From Bacillus andreraoultii (lineage in GTDB: Bacteria > Bacillota > Bacilli > Bacillales > Caldibacillaceae): 64,000 bases of DNA. The notes under the pieces were generated by a model. That model made no database searches. It was not told where the DNA came from and saw nothing but the letters and a program-made list of their open reading frames with translations. The stretch spans positions 1,460,946 to 1,524,945 of the forward strand of contig NZ_LN868937.1 of NCBI RefSeq assembly GCF_001244735.1, read 5' to 3'. Position numbers and translations under genes: made by a program. Below are positions 9,288 through 18,726 of the stretch, piece by piece (the first letter of the stretch is position 1; every line of letters begins with the position of its first letter).

Positions 9288-9686
9288 GTGAAGGGGATTG
9301 ACCATATTGGAATAGCCGTGAATTCTATTGACAATGCGCTTCCGCTGTATACAAATATTTTTCAAATGTCACATGTAAAAACAGAAATGGTGGAATCACA
9401 AAAAGTAAAAGTAGCATTTATTAACGCAAATAACACAAAAATTGAATTACTTGAACCAATTAGCGAGGATAGTACGATTCAGAAGTTTTTAAATAAAAAA
9501 GGAGAAGGAATTCATCATATTGCTTTTAAAACAGAAGATATTTATGGAGAACTAGAAAATCTAGAAAGAACAGGGGTACAACTCATTGACAAAGAACCGC
9601 GAATTGGTGCAGGGGGAGCACTAGTTGCATTTATTCATCCAAAGGGAACTTTTGGTGTTTTATATGAACTTTGTCAAAAACAATAA
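9288..9686 (+). CDS. mce: Methylmalonyl-CoA epimerase
   Basis: 132 residues of the vicinal oxygen chelate (glyoxalase/bleomycin resistance) superfamily, corresponding to YqjC of Bacillus. It converts (S)- to (R)-methylmalonyl-CoA, the form used by MutAB. The paired beta-alpha-beta modules start DHIGIAV and HHIAFKT; metal ligands are expected at the His of DHIG, Glu in KIELLEP, His of HHIAF and Glu in VLYELC. The start chosen is GTG 9288 behind AAGGGGTGA; the longer frame from 9204 adds 28 residues that do not fit the family. The pccB start region overlaps its end closely, so the two are co-transcribed. Confidence 0.93.
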   Translation: MKGIDHIGIAVNSIDNALPLYTNIFQMSHVKTEMVESQKVKVAFINANNTKIELLEPISEDSTIQKFLNKKGEGIHHIAFKTEDIYGELENLERTGVQLIDKEPRIGAGGALVAFIHPKGTFGVLYELCQKQ

Positions 9687-9718
9687 AACCTGAGTTAATG
9701 AACAAAGGGGAGAAACAA

Positions 9719-11272
9719 ATGATAGATACGAAGAAAGAAGATATTTATGATAAAATCCATGAATTATACGATAAGAGAAGAGAAGTAGAGCTTGGTGGTG
9801 GGGAAGACCGAATTGATAAACAACATGAAAAGGGTAAAATGACAGCTCGGGAGCGGATTAATGTATTAGTTGATGACGGAACATTTGTTGAATTAAATCC
9901 TTTTATGGAGCACCGTTCGCATGATTTACCAAAAGGACCTGGAGATGGGGTTGTTACTGGGTTTGCAAAAGTAAATGGTCGAGGCGTCTACTTATTTTCT
10001 CAAGACTTTACGGTATTTGGTGGTGCACTTGGAGAAATGCATGCGAAAAAAATTGCGAATGTTATGGATTTAGCTGCAAAAAACGGTGTCCCAATAATCG
10101 GTCTAAATGATTCGGGAGGTGCACGAATACAGGAGGGAGTCGTCTCTTTAGACGGATACGGACATATATTTTACCGAAATGCCATTTACTCTGGTGTTAT
10201 TCCTCAAATTTCAGTCATTATGGGTCCATGTGCTGGAGGTGCTGTATATTCGCCTGCAATTACTGATTTTGTCATCATGGTTGAAAAGACAAGTCAAATG
10301 TTTATAACGGGACCAAAGGTTATCGAAACGGTTACCGGTGAACAAATTAGTGCGGAAAATTTAGGGGGGGCTAGAGTTCATAGTTCAATTAGTGGAAATA
10401 GTCATTTCCGCGCTGAAACAGAAGAAGAAGCGCTTAAGCTTGTGCGAGAACTCCTATCGTATTTACCTAATAATAATGAAGAAAAACCACCAAGCTGTGA
10501 AGTTGAAGATTTTGTTGATTATCGACCAGATTTAGCTGAAATTGTCCCTTTTGATACGGTTCGGCCTTATGACATAAAAAAAGTGGTTGAGCAAGTTGTT
10601 GATGAGGATTCATTTTTAGAAGTTCAAAAGGATTTTGCTAAAAATATAGTTGTTGGGTTCGGTCGTGTGAATGGAGAAGTTGTGGGACTCGTTTGTAATC
10701 AACCAAAGTTTATGGCAGGTGGACTAGATATAAATTCATCGGATAAAGCAGCACGTTTTATTAGATTCTGTGATTCATTTAATATCCCTATTATTACCTT
10801 CGAAGATGTGACTGGTTTTTTTCCTGGAGTTAACCAAGAACATGGGGGAATTATTCGTCACGGAGCAAAAATTTTATATGCCTATTCAGAAGCAACTGTA
10901 CCAAAAATTACAGTAATTACTCGAAAAGCCTATGGTGGAGCATATGTTGCTCTAAATAGTAAGTCGATTGGTGCAGACCTCGTATTTGCTTGGCCTAATG
11001 CGGAAATTGCTGTAATGGGTCCTGAGGGAGCAGCAAATATTATTTTTGCTAAAGAGATTCAAAATAGTGAGCAACCAGAAGTTGTACGCCAACAAAAAAT
11101 TCAAGAGTATAAAGATAAATTTGCCAATCCTTATGTAGCGGCAAAAATGGGAATGGTTGATGATGTCATTGATCCACGAGAGACACGAATAAAAATGATT
11201 CAAGCACTCGATATGTTGAAAAATAAAAAAGAAAATCGACCGAAAAAGAAACACGGAAATATTCCTTTATAA
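9719..11272 (+). CDS. pccB: Propionyl-CoA carboxylase beta subunit (carboxyltransferase), YqjD family
   Basis: 517 residues with two crotonase-fold carboxyltransferase domains. Family patterns include GGGEDRIDKQHEKGKMTARER at the N-terminus, NDSGGARIQEGV and GPCAGGAVYSPA in the first domain, and FEDVTGFFPG and RKAYGGAYVA in the second. It transfers carboxyl from biotin to propionyl-CoA to give methylmalonyl-CoA. No biotin carboxylase or biotin carrier gene lies in the window, so the partner must be elsewhere. Decarboxylase subunits share this fold and cannot be excluded. The start chosen is ATG 9719, 6 bases after AAAGGGGAG; the 16 extra codons upstream overlap mce. Confidence 0.9.
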   Translation: MIDTKKEDIYDKIHELYDKRREVELGGGEDRIDKQHEKGKMTARERINVLVDDGTFVELNPFMEHRSHDLPKGPGDGVVTGFAKVNGRGVYLFSQDFTVFGGALGEMHAKKIANVMDLAAKNGVPIIGLNDSGGARIQEGVVSLDGYGHIFYRNAIYSGVIPQISVIMGPCAGGAVYSPAITDFVIMVEKTSQMFITGPKVIETVTGEQISAENLGGARVHSSISGNSHFRAETEEEALKLVRELLSYLPNNNEEKPPSCEVEDFVDYRPDLAEIVPFDTVRPYDIKKVVEQVVDEDSFLEVQKDFAKNIVVGFGRVNGEVVGLVCNQPKFMAGGLDINSSDKAARFIRFCDSFNIPIITFEDVTGFFPGVNQEHGGIIRHGAKILYAYSEATVPKITVITRKAYGGAYVALNSKSIGADLVFAWPNAEIAVMGPEGAANIIFAKEIQNSEQPEVVRQQKIQEYKDKFANPYVAAKMGMVDDVIDPRETRIKMIQALDMLKNKKENRPKKKHGNIPL

Positions 11273-11286
11273 GAAAGATTAAATAG

Positions 11287-11332
11287 GTGACGTTACGAAA
11301 GAAGCAAGTTTCTAAGAGTACGTCACTTTTTT
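11287..11332 (+). terminator. Terminator after mce-pccB
   Basis: GTGACGT (11287-11293) pairs with ACGTCAC (11320-11326) and is followed by TTTTTT, 14 bases after the pccB stop. Confidence 0.85.
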
Positions 11333-11444
11333 ACATAAATAAAGACTTGTATTCCAAGTTTTTTTAATGAGTCGGAAAGAAAGAATTGAACGATTTGGTA
11401 AAAAAGGGGTATACTTTACATGTATGTGAATTGGAGGGATTTAT

Positions 11445-12569
11445 ATGATTAATGAAAATAGATTAATAAACGAATTTCTTGAATTAGTCCAAATTGATTC
11501 AGAAAGTGGACATGAAGGAGAAATTGCGAAAGTTTTAAAACAAAAGTTTGAAAGCCTTGGATTAGAAGTTGTTGAAGATAATACAACAGCCGAAACAGGA
11601 CATGGTGCAGGAAATTTAATCTGTACGTTAAAAGGTACAAACAAAGAAGCTGATCCAATTTATTTTACTTCACATATGGATACTGTTGTACCAGGAAAAG
11701 GGGTCAAACCGACGATTGAAAATGGCTATATCGTCACAGATGGTACAACAATTCTTGGTGCAGATGATAAAGCAGGTCTTGCTGTCATGTTTGAAACAAT
11801 TCGGGTATTACAAGAAAATAAGCTTGAACATGGAGATATTCAATTTATTATTACAGTAGGAGAAGAATCAGGTTTAGTCGGCGCAAAAGCTTTAGATCCT
11901 TCTCAAATTTTTGCTAAGTATGGATATGCTCTTGATAGTGATGGAGAAGTAGGTACAATTGTTATTAGCGCTCCTACTCAAGCGAAAGTGAATGCTACAA
12001 TTACAGGGAAGAGTGCTCATGCTGGTGTTGCACCGGAAAAAGGAGTCTCTGCTATTACTGTTGCAGCTAAAGCAATATCAAAGATGCCTCTAGGTCGTAT
12101 TGATGAGGAAACAACCGCTAATATTGGACGATTCGAGGGAGGACAAGCAACAAACATTGTATGTGAAAAAGCATATATATTTGCTGAAGCTCGCTCTTTA
12201 ACAAATGAGAAATTAAATGAACAAATTGATAAAATGAAGCATGCTTTTTCAGAGGCTGCTAGTGAAATGGGCGCACATGCTGATGTTGATGTAAAAGTAA
12301 TGTACCCTTCTTTTAAATTTGGTCCCGATGATTTAGTTGTAAAAATTGCATCTGAAGCAGCAGAAAAAATTGGTCGTAAAAGTAATTTAATTAAAAGTGG
12401 TGGCGGTAGTGATGCCAACGTGATTGCTGGAATGGGTATTCCTACAGTCGTACTTGGTGTTGGTTATGAAGAGATTCATACAACAAATGAACGAATGCCT
12501 GTAAAAGAACTGTATAAGTTAGCAGAGATGGCAGTTGCTATTGTTGAGATAGTTAATAAAGGCATATAG
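11445..12569 (+). CDS. yqjE: M20 family metallopeptidase, PepT-like (YqjE)
   Basis: 374 residues of the M20 peptidase T group. Metal-binding patterns are TSHMDTVVPG (His and Asp), GADDKAG (bridging Asp) and VGEESGLVGA (catalytic Glu and ligand Glu), with the dimerisation domain in the middle third. It probably removes N-terminal residues from short peptides in the cytosol; the exact substrate is not known to me. ATG 11445 follows GGAGGGA with 6-7 bases spacing, and TATACTTTACATG-type promoter sequence lies just upstream. The CheW-domain gene follows after 36 bases. Confidence 0.88.
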   Translation: MINENRLINEFLELVQIDSESGHEGEIAKVLKQKFESLGLEVVEDNTTAETGHGAGNLICTLKGTNKEADPIYFTSHMDTVVPGKGVKPTIENGYIVTDGTTILGADDKAGLAVMFETIRVLQENKLEHGDIQFIITVGEESGLVGAKALDPSQIFAKYGYALDSDGEVGTIVISAPTQAKVNATITGKSAHAGVAPEKGVSAITVAAKAISKMPLGRIDEETTANIGRFEGGQATNIVCEKAYIFAEARSLTNEKLNEQIDKMKHAFSEAASEMGAHADVDVKVMYPSFKFGPDDLVVKIASEAAEKIGRKSNLIKSGGGSDANVIAGMGIPTVVLGVGYEEIHTTNERMPVKELYKLAEMAVAIVEIVNKGI

Positions 12570-12605
12570 CCTAATGAATCGGTCTGATAAAGGCGGTGAA
12601 AATAT

Positions 12606-13085
12606 ATGGAAACAATGAAGATTGTTATTTTTAAGGAAAAAAATGAAGAATATGCCATTAATGTTGATCATGTTCTTTCTATTGAAAAATTGGAACATAT
12701 TACGCCTGTTCCAAAACTTCCTGACTATATAAAAGGGTTAGTAAAGGTACGTGGCAATCTTGTCCCCGTTGTTGACTTACATAATGTTTTATATGGTACG
12801 GATGAAGAAATTCAAGAAATAACGAGGTTAATCGTGCTTAAGACAGATGAGATGGAACTTGCTTTATTAGTAGGGGAAGCAAAGGAATTATTGGAGATCG
12901 AACGTTCCTCGATTAAGCAAGTCGGGTTAATTGCCTATGAGAAAACATCGTACTTCACAGGTGTCATTAATTTAGAAAATCGTCTAATTACAATCATCGA
13001 TCCTTTACAATTCATTTACAGTCTTGACGGGATTAAGGAAATACAAGCTTTTATGAAAGAGCGTGAAGAAACAGCCAATCATTAA
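12606..13085 (+). CDS. CheW-domain protein, solitary
   Basis: 159 residues covering essentially one CheW domain: YAINVDHVLSIEK near the N-terminus, the conserved PDYIKGLVKVRGNLVPVVDL strand pair in the middle, and TGVINLENRLITIIDP near the end. CheW domains couple chemoreceptors to the kinase CheA at the membrane. No other chemotaxis gene is near; it sits between a peptidase and dinB, so it may be a CheV/CheW variant serving a distant system. ATG 12606 follows AAAGGCGGTG. Domain call is firm, role is not. Confidence 0.85.
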   Translation: METMKIVIFKEKNEEYAINVDHVLSIEKLEHITPVPKLPDYIKGLVKVRGNLVPVVDLHNVLYGTDEEIQEITRLIVLKTDEMELALLVGEAKELLEIERSSIKQVGLIAYEKTSYFTGVINLENRLITIIDPLQFIYSLDGIKEIQAFMKEREETANH

Positions 13086-13143
13086 TATTTGTGTTTTCTA
13101 AGAGAGGTCCCTACTTCTATTAGAAGGTAAAGGTGATTTTAAT

Positions 13144-14397
13144 ATGAGCGAAACAAATATAAAAAAAGGCAGAGTTATTTTTCATGTAGACATGAATAGT
13201 TTCTATGCGTCTGTTGAAATGGCTTATAACCCATCACTAAAAGGTAAGCCCCTTGCTATAGCAGGAAACCCAGAAGAACGACGGGGAATTATTGTCACGT
13301 GTAGTTATGAAGCACGTAAGTTTGGTGTGAAGACAACAATGCCTCTTTGGCAAGCCAAAAAACTCTGTCCACAGCTCATCGTTAAAACTCCTAATCATGA
13401 ATTATATCGGAAAATTTCAACAAAAATGTTTCAAATTTTACGAGAATATACAAATATGGTTGAACCGGTGTCGATTGATGAAGGATATTTAGATATAACA
13501 GATTTTATTACTGTGCATCCATTAAAGATTGCTCAAAATATCCAGGGTCGCCTCTTAGACGAGCTTGACATACCATGTAGTATAGGAATAGCGCCGAATA
13601 AATTTTTAGCAAAAATGGCATCTGACATGAAAAAGCCACTAGGAATTACTGTGCTCCGTAAAAGAGATGTTGAAAAGATACTATGGCCAATGCCTGTCCA
13701 TGAAATGCATGGAGTGGGAATGAAAACAGCGGAAAAGCTACATAAGTTAGGGATTGAAAAAATCGGTGATCTAGCGGTTGCAAATGAAATACAGCTGAAG
13801 AATTTACTAGGTATTAATGGTATTCGCCTTAAAGAGCGAGCAAATGGAAATGACTTCCGACCTGTTGACCCAGAAAGTATTTATGATTACAAAAGTATTG
13901 GAAATTCTACGACATTACCACGTGATGTTAATAAACAAAAAGACTTGTTCAATGTTTTACAAAAATTAGCAAGAACTGTATCTGCTCGTTTAAAAAATAA
14001 GGAAGTATACACAACGAGTCTTGCCATAACGATTCGGTATAAGGATCGATCTACGTTGACTAGAAGCAAAAAATTAGGAAATCCTATACAAGATGAAAAG
14101 GACATTTTTGAACAAGCAAAAATTCTCTTCTTAAAAAATTGGAATGGTACACCTGTACGTTTGCTAGGTGTAACAGGAAATGATCTTGTTGAAGAAGGAC
14201 ATGCCTTTAAACAACTTGATTTATTTTCATTTGAACAAGATGCAAAAGAAGAACCACTGCTTGAAGCGATTGATTATTTGCGTGAAAAGTTCGGAGAGGA
14301 TATTATAAAAAGAGGCTTGAAAAATATTCACAAAGAAGGTCAGACGAATACAAGCTTTAATAAAGACTTTCTTTTGGATGATTATAATAAAAAATAG
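13144..14397 (+). CDS. dinB: DNA polymerase IV (Y family)
   Basis: 417 residues, full length, equivalent to YqjH of Bacillus. It performs error-prone translesion synthesis. FHVDMNSFYASVE (first catalytic Asp and the Tyr/Phe steric gate region) and SIDEGYLD (catalytic Asp-Glu) are present; the C-terminal tail has the beta-clamp motif QLDLFSF. No LexA box was found in the 58-base gap upstream, unlike the second Y-family gene at 30.3 kb. GndA starts 16 bases downstream with its ribosome binding site at the dinB stop, so read-through is likely. Confidence 0.93.
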   Translation: MSETNIKKGRVIFHVDMNSFYASVEMAYNPSLKGKPLAIAGNPEERRGIIVTCSYEARKFGVKTTMPLWQAKKLCPQLIVKTPNHELYRKISTKMFQILREYTNMVEPVSIDEGYLDITDFITVHPLKIAQNIQGRLLDELDIPCSIGIAPNKFLAKMASDMKKPLGITVLRKRDVEKILWPMPVHEMHGVGMKTAEKLHKLGIEKIGDLAVANEIQLKNLLGINGIRLKERANGNDFRPVDPESIYDYKSIGNSTTLPRDVNKQKDLFNVLQKLARTVSARLKNKEVYTTSLAITIRYKDRSTLTRSKKLGNPIQDEKDIFEQAKILFLKNWNGTPVRLLGVTGNDLVEEGHAFKQLDLFSFEQDAKEEPLLEAIDYLREKFGEDIIKRGLKNIHKEGQTNTSFNKDFLLDDYNKK

Positions 14398-14412
14398 GAA
14401 AGGATGGACAAC

Positions 14413-15822
14413 ATGACAAAACAACAAATCGGTGTCGTAGGACTTGCCGTAATGGGAAAAAATTTAGCATTTAATATTGAATCGAGAGGTTATACGGTTT
14501 CTGTTTATAACCGTTCAAGTGAAAAAACGGATGCAATAATGAAGGAAGCAGAAGGGAAAAATATTGTCCCTACATATAGCATTGAAGAATTTGTTAGCTC
14601 TTTAGAAACACCAAGAAAAATATTATTAATGGTTAAAGCGGGTCCTGCAACAGATGCAACCATTGACCAACTAAAGCCATATTTAGAAAAAGGCGATATT
14701 CTTATTGATGGTGGGAACACATTCTTTAAAGATACGATGCGCCGAAATAAAGAATTAAGTGATTTAGGTTTACATTTTATCGGTACAGGTGTTTCCGGTG
14801 GAGAAGAAGGAGCATTAAAAGGGCCTTCGATTATGCCAGGAGGACAAAAGGAAGCTTATGATTTAGTTGCACCTATTCTTCAAGCAATTTCTGCTAAAGT
14901 AAATGGAGATCCTTGTTGTACATATATTGGACCTGATGGTGCTGGTCACTATGTTAAAATGGTTCATAATGGAATTGAATACGGAGATATGCAATTAATT
15001 GGCGAATCTTATTTCCTATTAAAAAATGTACTAGGCCTTACGAATGATGAATTACATGAAGTGTTTGCTGAATGGAATAAAGGTGAATTAGATAGCTACT
15101 TAATTGAAATTACGAAAGATATTTTTACAAAAATTGATGAAGAAACAGGTAAACCTTTAGTTGATGTCATTTTAGATAAAGCTGGTCAAAAAGGTACTGG
15201 TAAATGGACAAGTCAAAATGCGTTAGACTTAGGTGTTCCACTTCCAATTATTACAGAGTCGGTATTTGCACGTTTTATTTCTGCAATGAAAGATGAACGT
15301 GTTGCTGCAAGTAAAATTTTATCGGGTCCTGAAGGCCAATCTTTTACAGGGAATCGTGAAGAATTTATTGAACAAGTTCGTCAAGCCCTATATTTTAGTA
15401 AAATTTGCTCATATGCACAAGGATTTGCACAAATGCGAGTTGCTTCTGAAGAATACAATTGGGATTTAAACTATGGTGAAATTTCAATGATTTGGCGTGG
15501 TGGATGCATCATTCGTGCGCAATTTTTACAAAAGATTAAAGATGCCTATGATCGTGACCCACAATTGAAAAACTTATTATTAGATCCATATTTTAAAGAT
15601 ATTGCAGACCGATACCAAGAGTCTTTACGTAATGTTATAGCAACAGCAGTTAAGAACGGAATTCCTGTTCCTAGCTTTTCTGGTGCGTTATCTTACTACG
15701 ATAGCTATCGTATGGAAACATTACCTGCAAATTTATTACAAGCACAACGTGACTATTTCGGAGCGCATACATACGAAAGAGTTGACAAAGAAGGAATCTT
15801 CCATACAAAATGGATGGACTAA
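14413..15822 (+). CDS. gndA: 6-phosphogluconate dehydrogenase, decarboxylating (NADP+)
   Basis: 469 residues, the standard length. It converts 6-phosphogluconate to ribulose 5-phosphate and CO2 in the oxidative pentose phosphate pathway. The N-terminal Rossmann fold has [13 protein letters not shown]; the substrate loop [19 protein letters not shown] and catalytic [13 protein letters not shown] follow; the C-terminal domain contains [11 protein letters not shown]. The start chosen is ATG 14413 behind GGAAAGGA; an in-frame ATG at 14404 lies within that site. It is convergent with zwf, the preceding enzyme of the same pathway, and the two share a bidirectional terminator. Confidence 0.96.
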   Translation: MTKQQIGVVGLAVMGKNLAFNIESRGYTVSVYNRSSEKTDAIMKEAEGKNIVPTYSIEEFVSSLETPRKILLMVKAGPATDATIDQLKPYLEKGDILIDGGNTFFKDTMRRNKELSDLGLHFIGTGVSGGEEGALKGPSIMPGGQKEAYDLVAPILQAISAKVNGDPCCTYIGPDGAGHYVKMVHNGIEYGDMQLIGESYFLLKNVLGLTNDELHEVFAEWNKGELDSYLIEITKDIFTKIDEETGKPLVDVILDKAGQKGTGKWTSQNALDLGVPLPIITESVFARFISAMKDERVAASKILSGPEGQSFTGNREEFIEQVRQALYFSKICSYAQGFAQMRVASEEYNWDLNYGEISMIWRGGCIIRAQFLQKIKDAYDRDPQLKNLLLDPYFKDIADRYQESLRNVIATAVKNGIPVPSFSGALSYYDSYRMETLPANLLQAQRDYFGAHTYERVDKEGIFHTKWMD

Positions 15823-15839
15823 AAAAATTTTATAAAATT

Positions 15840-15874
15840 AAAAAGGTCGAGTACGTGATGTACTTGACCTTTTT
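15840..15874. terminator. Bidirectional terminator between gndA and zwf
   Basis: AAAAAGGTCgAGTAC pairs with GTACTtGACCTTTTT. A-rich and T-rich flanks let it work on either strand. Repeat copy B begins right after it. Confidence 0.9.
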
Positions 15875-15960
15875 GAGCTAATAGGAAAGGCTTCGGAACT
15901 GAAAACAGCGAACTACGGTACTCGTTTCTCCTAAAAGCGCTAGCCTTGAATTTCTTTTAT
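15875..15960 (+). repeat. Dispersed intergenic repeat, shortened copy B
   Basis: About 86 bp. It begins GAGCTAATAGGAAAGGCTTCGG like copies A and C, keeps GCGAACTACGG (also in copy F) and ends TTTCTTTTATT, but lacks the middle hairpins. Its last bases supply the stop codon of zwf on the opposite strand (TTA 15960-15962). Confidence 0.6.
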
Positions 15961-17444
15961 TAAAAATGAACTGGCCACCAGAAAAATCCATCTCTTTCTA
16001 ATAGTTCATCTGCACATTTCGGTCCCATCGAACCTGCACTATAGTTAGGAAAATCTGCTTTTTCATTTGCCCATGCTTCCGAAATTTTATCGACAAAGCG
16101 CCAAGATAAGGCAACTTCATCCCAATGGGTAAAGTTCGTAGCATCTCCACGTAAACAATCGAATAATAGTTTTTCATATGCTTCAGGTGTATTGATTCCG
16201 TCGATGTTTTTGGTGGAGAAATTTAACGTAACGGGTGTTGTTTCCATTACTTCCCCTGTTTTTTTCACGTTTAAATGAAGGGTAATTCCTTCTTCAGGTT
16301 GAACATGGATGACGAGCAAGTTTGGATTTAAAGAGGATCCATTTTTGTAATATAAGTTCATTGGTATATCTTTAAACTGAACAATAATGTTTGTCGATTT
16401 CTTTTCCATCCTTTTTCCAGTTCGAATGTAAAAAGGAACACCAGCCCATCGGAAATTATCAATAAGAAACTTTCCGGCCACAAATGTTTCTGTATTCGAG
16501 TCATGTGGTACGTTTGGTTCCTCGCGATACGCAGGGACCGAGATCCCATTAATCGTTCCCTCTCCGTATTGGCCTCTTACAAAATAGTTATGAACTTCGT
16601 GATCTTCAATTGGTCTTAGAGCACGTAATACTTTTACTTTTTCACTCCGGATTTCTTTTGTTGTTAGCCGAATTGGTGGTTCCATCGCAAGGAGTGCCAC
16701 CATTTGTAGCATATGGTTTTGCACCATATCACGAATTGCACCACTTTTGTCATAATATCTCGCTCTTTCTTCAACACCAAGTGTTTCGCTTGATGTGATT
16801 TGAATATTTGATATATAGCGATTATTCCACAATGGTTCGAAAACGGCATTAGCAAAGCGAATGACTTCAATATTTTGCACCATTTCTTTTCCTAAATAGT
16901 GGTCAATCCGATAAACTTCTTCCTCCTTGAAGGAATTTCGTATACGCTTGTTTAATTTGATTGCAGACTCTAGGTTGTGCCCGAAAGGTTTTTCAATAAC
17001 AAGTCTTTTAAAACCTTTCGTATCAGTTAAACCATCCTCTTTTAAATGTTCGGCTACAGTACCAAAAAACTCAGGTGACATAGCTAAATAAAAAATTCGG
17101 TTACCTTGCAGTTGGTATGTATGGTCGAGTTCGTCTACAAGTGTTTTTAGTTGTTTATAAGACTCCGATTCCGTTACATCATGGGATTGGTAATAAAAAT
17201 GTGAGATAAATTCGTTTAAATGGTCTATCTCCTCCCCGTATGTTTCTACAGAATCTTTTACCCAATTGCGGAACTCCTCATCATCTTTTAAACGTCTAGC
17301 TACACCGATTACGGCAAAACGGTCTGATAGATGTCCTTTTTTGAATAAATTGTATAATGAAGGATATAGTTTCCTTTTTGCCAAGTCACCTGTTGCTCCA
17401 AATAACAAAATTAATGATGAAGGATTATTTTCTACAGTTTTCAT
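15960..17444 (-). CDS. zwf: Glucose-6-phosphate 1-dehydrogenase
   Basis: 494 residues, full length. It oxidises glucose 6-phosphate to 6-phosphogluconolactone with NADP+. The coenzyme-binding GATGDLAKRKLYPSLYNL is at the N-terminus; the substrate motif RIDHYLGKE with its catalytic His region is near residues 177-185. The gene faces gndA across a bidirectional terminator. The start is ATG 17444; a region of about 216 bases separates it from the divergent rnz. A repeat copy abuts the 3' end. Confidence 0.96.
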   Translation of the reverse strand: MKTVENNPSSLILLFGATGDLAKRKLYPSLYNLFKKGHLSDRFAVIGVARRLKDDEEFRNWVKDSVETYGEEIDHLNEFISHFYYQSHDVTESESYKQLKTLVDELDHTYQLQGNRIFYLAMSPEFFGTVAEHLKEDGLTDTKGFKRLVIEKPFGHNLESAIKLNKRIRNSFKEEEVYRIDHYLGKEMVQNIEVIRFANAVFEPLWNNRYISNIQITSSETLGVEERARYYDKSGAIRDMVQNHMLQMVALLAMEPPIRLTTKEIRSEKVKVLRALRPIEDHEVHNYFVRGQYGEGTINGISVPAYREEPNVPHDSNTETFVAGKFLIDNFRWAGVPFYIRTGKRMEKKSTNIIVQFKDIPMNLYYKNGSSLNPNLLVIHVQPEEGITLHLNVKKTGEVMETTPVTLNFSTKNIDGINTPEAYEKLLFDCLRGDATNFTHWDEVALSWRFVDKISEAWANEKADFPNYSAGSMGPKCADELLERDGFFWWPVHF

Positions 17445-17660
17445 GTTTACCCTCGCTTTTTATGTGTACTCTTTAACAATAAAATTTTACCTATAACTTA
17501 GGAAAATGGCAAATTTTGAAATCGGATTTATCACTTTTATCTTTTTTAAACGTCATTTCATGTACTTATTTTTTGTAATATGTTAATAATTATGTTGGGA
17601 GTTTTTATTTGTTTACAAAGAGTAATATGTAATCTAGTGGTTACAAATGGAGGAATTATT

Positions 17661-18596
17661 TTGGAAATAACATTTTTAGGTACAGGTGCTGGAATGCCCG
17701 CAAAATACAGAAATGTAACATCAATTGCTTTAAAACAGTTACAAAATGGTGCAATTTGGTTATTTGACTGTGGCGAGGCAACACAGCATCAAATTTTACA
17801 TACATCAATCAAACCAAGAAAAATTGAAAAAATTTTTATCACGCATTTACATGGTGATCATATATTTGGTTTACCAGGATTACTTGGTAGTCGTTCATTT
17901 TTAAGTGGTACAGAACCACTTACCATTTATGGACCAAAAGGAATTCGTGAATTTATTGAGACAAGCCTTTCAATTAGTCAAACACATATTAAATATGATC
18001 TGAACTTTATTGAATTTGAAGACTATTTTTATTTAGACGAAAATGATTTTATTATTGAAGCGCGCTTACTTGACCATGGGATTCCTTCTTATGGTTACCG
18101 AATTGTAGAAAAAGATAAACCTGGGTCCTTATTAGTAGATGAATTAAAACAACTGGGTGTTAAGCCTGGACCTCATTTTAAACAATTAAAAGACGGGGAG
18201 ACCATCGAACTAGAGGATGGCATGATAATTAATGGAAAAGATTTTCTTGGCCCAGCAAAAAAGGGAAGGATTATTTCAATTTTAGGAGATACACGGCCAA
18301 CGCAAACAAGTATAGAACTCGCAAGAAATGCTGATTTACTAATTCATGAGGCAACTTTTGATAAAGATTCTGAGGTAATCGCTGAGCAATATTATCATTC
18401 AACAACATATCAAGCAGCGCAAATTGCTTTTAAGGCGAATGTTAAAAAATTGTGTATTACACATATTAGCTCACGTTTTGAAAAACACGATTGGCCACTT
18501 CTGGAAAAACAAGCACAAGATATTTTTCCAAACACCATGATTGCTGAAGACTTTAAAAAGATTGAAGTGAAATTTGAACATGAACGAGTTGAATAA
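17661..18596 (+). CDS. rnz: Ribonuclease Z, tRNA 3' processing endonuclease
   Basis: 311 residues, metallo-beta-lactamase fold. It cuts the 3' trailer from tRNA precursors that lack an encoded CCA end, which fits the tRNA-Ser in this window. The zinc motif [14 protein letters not shown] is present, with the other ligands in [15 protein letters not shown] and CITHISSR. The start chosen is TTG 17661, 7 bases after GGAGG; a longer frame from 17580 adds a hydrophobic stretch foreign to the family. In Bacillus the order zwf-rnz-yqj genes is the same. Confidence 0.94.
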   Translation: MEITFLGTGAGMPAKYRNVTSIALKQLQNGAIWLFDCGEATQHQILHTSIKPRKIEKIFITHLHGDHIFGLPGLLGSRSFLSGTEPLTIYGPKGIREFIETSLSISQTHIKYDLNFIEFEDYFYLDENDFIIEARLLDHGIPSYGYRIVEKDKPGSLLVDELKQLGVKPGPHFKQLKDGETIELEDGMIINGKDFLGPAKKGRIISILGDTRPTQTSIELARNADLLIHEATFDKDSEVIAEQYYHSTTYQAAQIAFKANVKKLCITHISSRFEKHDWPLLEKQAQDIFPNTMIAEDFKKIEVKFEHERVE

Positions 18597-18726
18597 GGTC
18601 TATCATTTCGCATTTCATTTCAACTACCTAATGAATCGTATTTCTGTATTATTACTAAAAAGAGCAGCTTGCATATAAAGATTACATAGCAAGGACTTCT
18701 TAAATATTGAATACTTGGAGGAACAA

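Noticed and set aside
12017-12418. 133-codon open frame on the minus strand
   Set aside because: It lies wholly antisense to yqjE, has no ribosome binding site, and its composition follows from the opposite coding strand.
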